This document shows, in pieces, positions 15,578 through 18,048 of a DNA stretch of 18,048 bases. Location of the stretch: assembly GCA_003565095.1 (NCBI GenBank), contig PXDI01000313.1:1-18048 (forward strand), read 5' to 3'. A program made the position numbers and the translations under genes. The notes under the pieces were generated by a model. It searched no databases, had not been told where the DNA came from, and saw nothing but the letters and a program-made list of their open reading frames with translations. The stretch's first letter is position 1. Each line of letters begins with the position of its first letter. Source of the DNA: PVC group bacterium. Its GTDB lineage: Bacteria > Verrucomicrobiota > Kiritimatiellia > UBA8416 > PXDI01.

Positions 15578-15805
15578 TCAGGCCTTTACCACTTTGCCGC
15601 GCTTGATGCATGATGCGCAGACATTTTTACGGCTGACACCACCGTTCTCGGCAACGCGGATACGCTGCAGATTCGGCAGAAAACGCCGGCGGGTAATTCC
15701 CGTGGTATGTAATCCGATTCCGCCCTTTTTCTTGGGCAGACCGTGACGAATAATATGATTCCCTGTTGACGGGCCTTTCCCGCAAATTTCGCAAACGCGC
15801 GCCAT
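15578..15805 (-). CDS. rpmB: 50S ribosomal protein bL28
   Basis: 75-residue large-subunit protein. MARVCEICGKGPSTGNHI at the start and VCASCIKRGKVVKA at the end are typical. The zinc-binding form is shown by Cys5, Cys8, Cys63 and Cys66 (C+ type rather than the zinc-independent paralogue). AAGGAG lies 7 bases before the ATG. The stop overlaps a possible start of the zinc-ribbon gene downstream. In many bacteria rpmB is followed by rpmG; no rpmG is seen here. Confidence 0.97.
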   Translation of the reverse strand: MARVCEICGKGPSTGNHIIRHGLPKKKGGIGLHTTGITRRRFLPNLQRIRVAENGGVSRKNVCASCIKRGKVVKA

Positions 15806-15940
15806 TTGTTAACTCCTTACCAGTCTTATTGATGTACTAAATAACCCCGCCCCGTTCCGGCAGCCGGGAACACCCCCATAACCGTCCGGAGCGACAGCTC
15901 AATCGTGAAACATAACCAAACCCGCCGCCCAGTGCAAGCA

Positions 15941-15949
15941 CCAAAAATC
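15941..15949. repeat. Left copy of 9-bp direct repeat (target duplication)
   Basis: CCAAAAATC, identical to 16162-16170; the two copies directly abut the inverted ends of the element between them. Confidence 0.85.
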
Positions 15950-16161
15950 CAGCATTTCTAATTAGGGCATACGCCCCCCTGCCGCCTTGCGTGCCGCGGC
16001 GTAGCACTTGTGCGAAGACTGGCGCGGCAGGAGCGGAAGATTGGCGGGAACAGCAAGCTTTTCTCGCCAATCTTATTCACCCGCGACAGCCGCCTACGCG
16101 CTTCGCGGCTACGGCGGCCAAGCAAGGTCGCGGGGGTCTTTGGCCATAATGAGAATTGCTG
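15950..16161. mobile_element. MITE-like palindromic element, 212 bp
   Basis: Non-coding element bounded by imperfect inverted ends: CAGCATTTCTAATTA at 15950 and the complement of CAGCAATTCTCATTA at 16161. The first 15 positions match at 13, and the first 30 at 23; pairing continues with gaps to a central perfect-type hairpin (16037-16050 / 16061-16074, 13 pairs and one G-T wobble). It is flanked on both sides by CCAAAAATC, a 9-bp target duplication. No transposase is encoded, so it would be mobilised in trans. It begins 8 bases past the recJ stop codon's first bases; the right-hand duplication copy overlaps that stop. Nine-bp duplications occur in several insertion-sequence families, so the parent family is not assigned. 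Confidence 0.8.
16037..16074. repeat. Central hairpin of the MITE-like element
   Basis: AAGATTGGCGGGAA (16037-16050) pairs with TTCTCGCCAATCTT (16061-16074) around a 10-base loop. It may terminate or stabilise the recJ message read from the minus strand, but has no following T-tract. Confidence 0.7.
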
Positions 16162-16170
16162 CCAAAAATC
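16162..16170. repeat. Right copy of 9-bp direct repeat (target duplication)
   Basis: CCAAAAATC, identical to 15941-15949; two of its bases belong to the recJ stop codon (16169-16171). Confidence 0.85.
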
Positions 16171-17881
16171 AAAAACGGATATCCTTGACATGCAGCTCAA
16201 TACTTTCCCTGCCGCGGAAGGTATTGCGCACCACCTGCGCCAGCACATCCACCTGTTTCCCATCAAAATCATCGCGGGGGGCGTTAAACATCACCGCCTT
16301 GCAACCCGTTGAGCCGTCTCCGGCCAGCCAGCGTGCATGGCGCTCATCCGCACCCATCCGGCGTAAGTCCCGTACCGGCAGACCGCGTAAACCAAACAAC
16401 GGGGCGGGATTCCCCTCACCAAACGGCCCCATCGTATCCAGCGCCGCCGCCATATCCTCATTCACATCCCCCACCTCTATCCAGTCATCAAATTCAACCA
16501 CCGGACAGGGCGTTTCCCCGTCCAGTCGCTCCCGGCATATCTCATTAAAACGCCCGGCAAACGCCGGCACGGCCGCGGCAGCAAGCGAAAAGCCCGCCGC
16601 ATTGGCGTGTCCGCCGTAAGCCGACAGCAAATCCGCACATTGCTCAAGAATATCCACCAGATTCAGCCCGCCGAATGCACGCGCTGAACCATGACCGCAG
16701 CCGTCACTGTCCAAAGCAATCACTGCCGCCGGACGGCAGTACTGATTGCACAAGCGCGCCGCGACAATACCGATCACCCCGCGGTGCCACCCGTCCCCGG
16801 CAGCCACCAACCCCCAACCCTCTTCAGCATAATCTGCCGCGATTGTCTTGGCGGCCTCATTGATGATGCGCTTTTCTATGCCGCGCCGCTCTTCATTCAA
16901 ACTGTGCAACTCACCTGCCGCAGTGCGTGCGGCGGCCAAATCAGCAGCCAGCAGCAAATCCAGCGCCTGGCGCGCGTGTGCAAGGCGCCCGCCGGCATTT
17001 AAGCGGGGTGCCAAGCCGAAAGCAATCTGTTCGGCCGTGCTCACCGAGCGCAACCCGGCAACCTCCGCCAGCGCATGCAAACCCCATTCACCGGCAGCCG
17101 GAAAACATTTCAAGGCCGCCTTAACCAGAATACGGTTTTCGCCCAGCAGCGGCACAACATCCGCCACAGTGCCAAGTGCCACCAACCCCAGATGATCACG
17201 CAAATCCAATGCTTGAGCAACCGGTCTGCCGTTCTCGCGACCATGTTTCACCAGCCCGTGACAGAATTTAAAAGCCACCCCCACCCCGGCCGGCGACGCA
17301 GCGGACATGCCAAGCTGCACAACCGGATTAATAACCGCATACGCATCCGGCAGCCCTTCAGGTGCCGAGTGGTGATCGGTCACAATCACCTCGATGCCTT
17401 CTTTCCGGGCCAGCTCTACGGCCGCCTGTCCAGAAGAACCGCAATCAACCGTGATGATTAAGTCCGGCCGGCCGTCATCAATGCAGCGGCGGATAGATTC
17501 GGGATGCAACCCGTAGCCGTCGTTGAAACGGCAGGGCAGATATACGGAAACGTCCGCGCCGAGGGCGCCCAGCACCCGCAACATCAGTGCCGCGGCAGTA
17601 ACCCCGTCGGCGTCATAATCGCCAAAGACACTGATGCGTTCGTGGTTGTCGATCGCCCGCCAGACCCGCTCAACCGCTTTTTCAACGTCAGGCCAGCCAA
17701 ACGGATCAGACAGGGAAGCGAGTCCGCCGGAAAGATAGTTGCGCAAACCGTCCCCGCCGGCAATGCCGCGGGCGGCGATGGCCCGCGCCACCGGAACCGG
17801 CAGGGAACTCTCCGCCGCCACCGCCTCCGCCGCGGCGTTTTCAACCGGACGCAGACGCCATTGAGCGGCGGGGACTTTCAT
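16169..17881 (-). CDS. recJ: Single-stranded-DNA-specific exonuclease RecJ
   Basis: 5'-3' exonuclease on single-stranded DNA acting in recombination, mismatch and base-excision repair. 570 residues, normal for RecJ. DHH-phosphoesterase motifs: GDYDADG (87-93), TVDCG (144-148), TDHH (168-171), GTVADVVPL (237-245) and APRLNAGGR (291-299). The DHHA1 part shows GWHRGVIGIVA (364-374) and GGHANAAG (423-430), followed by the C-terminal OB-type domain. The ATG at 17881 shares one base with the stop of secF/secDF (TAATG), so it is translated by coupling and has no clear ribosome site of its own. The stop is overlapped by the right target duplication of the neighbouring mobile element, but the C-terminus (ELHVKDIRF) looks normal, so the gene is intact. 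Confidence 0.97.
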   Translation of the reverse strand: MKVPAAQWRLRPVENAAAEAVAAESSLPVPVARAIAARGIAGGDGLRNYLSGGLASLSDPFGWPDVEKAVERVWRAIDNHERISVFGDYDADGVTAAALMLRVLGALGADVSVYLPCRFNDGYGLHPESIRRCIDDGRPDLIITVDCGSSGQAAVELARKEGIEVIVTDHHSAPEGLPDAYAVINPVVQLGMSAASPAGVGVAFKFCHGLVKHGRENGRPVAQALDLRDHLGLVALGTVADVVPLLGENRILVKAALKCFPAAGEWGLHALAEVAGLRSVSTAEQIAFGLAPRLNAGGRLAHARQALDLLLAADLAAARTAAGELHSLNEERRGIEKRIINEAAKTIAADYAEEGWGLVAAGDGWHRGVIGIVAARLCNQYCRPAAVIALDSDGCGHGSARAFGGLNLVDILEQCADLLSAYGGHANAAGFSLAAAAVPAFAGRFNEICRERLDGETPCPVVEFDDWIEVGDVNEDMAAALDTMGPFGEGNPAPLFGLRGLPVRDLRRMGADERHARWLAGDGSTGCKAVMFNAPRDDFDGKQVDVLAQVVRNTFRGRESIELHVKDIRF

Positions 17882-18048
17882 TATTTCACGGCTGTTTTGG
17901 CAAACTCAGGCCGCCGGTTGCGATACCACAGCAACAACACCGGAGTCGCAACAAACACAGAAGAGTAGGTGCCGACCAGCACGCCGATAAAAAGGGTCAG
18001 CGCAAAGTCGTTGATGGCCCCGCCGCCAAAGAACAGCAGCATACCGAC
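17881..18048 (-). CDS. secF: Protein translocase SecF (or C-terminal end of SecDF), partial
   Basis: Last 55 residues of a gene that begins outside the window. The sequence GGGAINDFALTLFIGVLVGT then YSSVFVATPVLLLW is the last pair of membrane helices of SecF; the INDFAL and GTYSS motifs are strongly conserved. It ends in a short basic cytoplasmic tail (YRNRRPEFAKTAVK). SecD-SecF uses the proton gradient to complete export through SecYEG. In some PVC bacteria SecD and SecF are fused, and the visible part cannot tell these apart. Stop TAA overlaps the recJ ATG by one base. Confidence 0.9.
   Translation of the reverse strand, partial: VGMLLFFGGGAINDFALTLFIGVLVGTYSSVFVATPVLLLWYRNRRPEFAKTAVK

Larger units (their letters stand above)
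15806..16168. other. Gene-free gap between recJ and rpmB, partly filled by a MITE-like element
   Basis: 363 bases with no supported gene; frames across it are GC-rich shadows. 15854-15871 (GTTCCGGC then AG then CCGGGAAC) is a small hairpin in the rpmB leader. On the minus strand TTGAGC and TATGGG, 16 bases apart near 15880-15905, are a weak candidate promoter for rpmB. The rest is the element at 15950-16161. Confidence 0.65.

Noticed and set aside
16008..16619. 203-residue plus-strand frame over the recJ 3' end
   Set aside because: It mixes the mobile element with the antisense of recJ and shows no coding features.
1..18048. CRISPR array, tRNA, rRNA, phage or integrase genes
   Set aside because: No regularly spaced direct repeats, cloverleaf-type sequence or related motifs were found by eye on either strand.

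Overview
The window is about 55% G+C by eye and carries ordinary housekeeping genes (aroB, fmt, rpmB, recJ, the end of secF/secDF) mixed with glycan-degradation and cell-surface genes: a GH29 fucosidase, a broken GH28-type beta-helix gene, a pfam12831-type FAD oxidoreductase and a GT4 glycosyltransferase. This mix, the loose gene clusters and the repeat-filled gaps suggest a member of the PVC superphylum, for example Lentisphaerota, Kiritimatiellota or a related Verrucomicrobia lineage. That is inference from gene content; no rRNA is present to settle it.

Layout. 1-3345 (minus): two ABC exporter half-transporters overlapping by ATGA, in the order and with the motif asymmetry of MdlA-MdlB/BmrCD/TM287-288; the second is cut by the window edge. 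3346-3853: a gene-free stretch with an inverted repeat. 3854-5844 (plus): an MscS channel coupled (TAATG) to an intracellular-type GH29 alpha-L-fucosidase. 5845-6106: a long hairpin repeat whose right arm encodes the last residues of AroB. 6066-8163 (minus): fmt-aroB. 8164-8379: a hairpin and a second inverted repeat. 8380-11332 (minus): an apparent operon of FAD oxidoreductase, an unlisted 46-residue Cys-rich protein, and class I fumarase alpha and beta, behind a plausible sigma70-type promoter. 11477-12528 (plus): GH28-type gene broken by frameshift and probable internal deletion, overlapping a glyoxalase-II-like MBL hydrolase (12518-13141). 13142-13434: GT/CA-rich inverted repeat and a 12-bp palindrome. 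13435-15058 (plus): a 149-residue helical protein overlapping a GT4 glycosyltransferase. 15060-15805 (minus): rpmB and a zinc-ribbon/coiled-coil protein. 15806-16168: gap that includes a 212-bp MITE-like element with a perfect 9-bp target duplication. 16169-18048 (minus): recJ behind the 3' end of secF/secDF.

The clearest unannotated items are the MITE-like palindrome next to the recJ stop, the small Cys-rich gene in the fumarase operon, the repeat-supplied C-terminus of AroB, and the decayed GH28 gene whose original stop still overlaps the next start. No complete new defence or mobile system was found; there is no CRISPR array, integrase, phage gene or tRNA that I can support.
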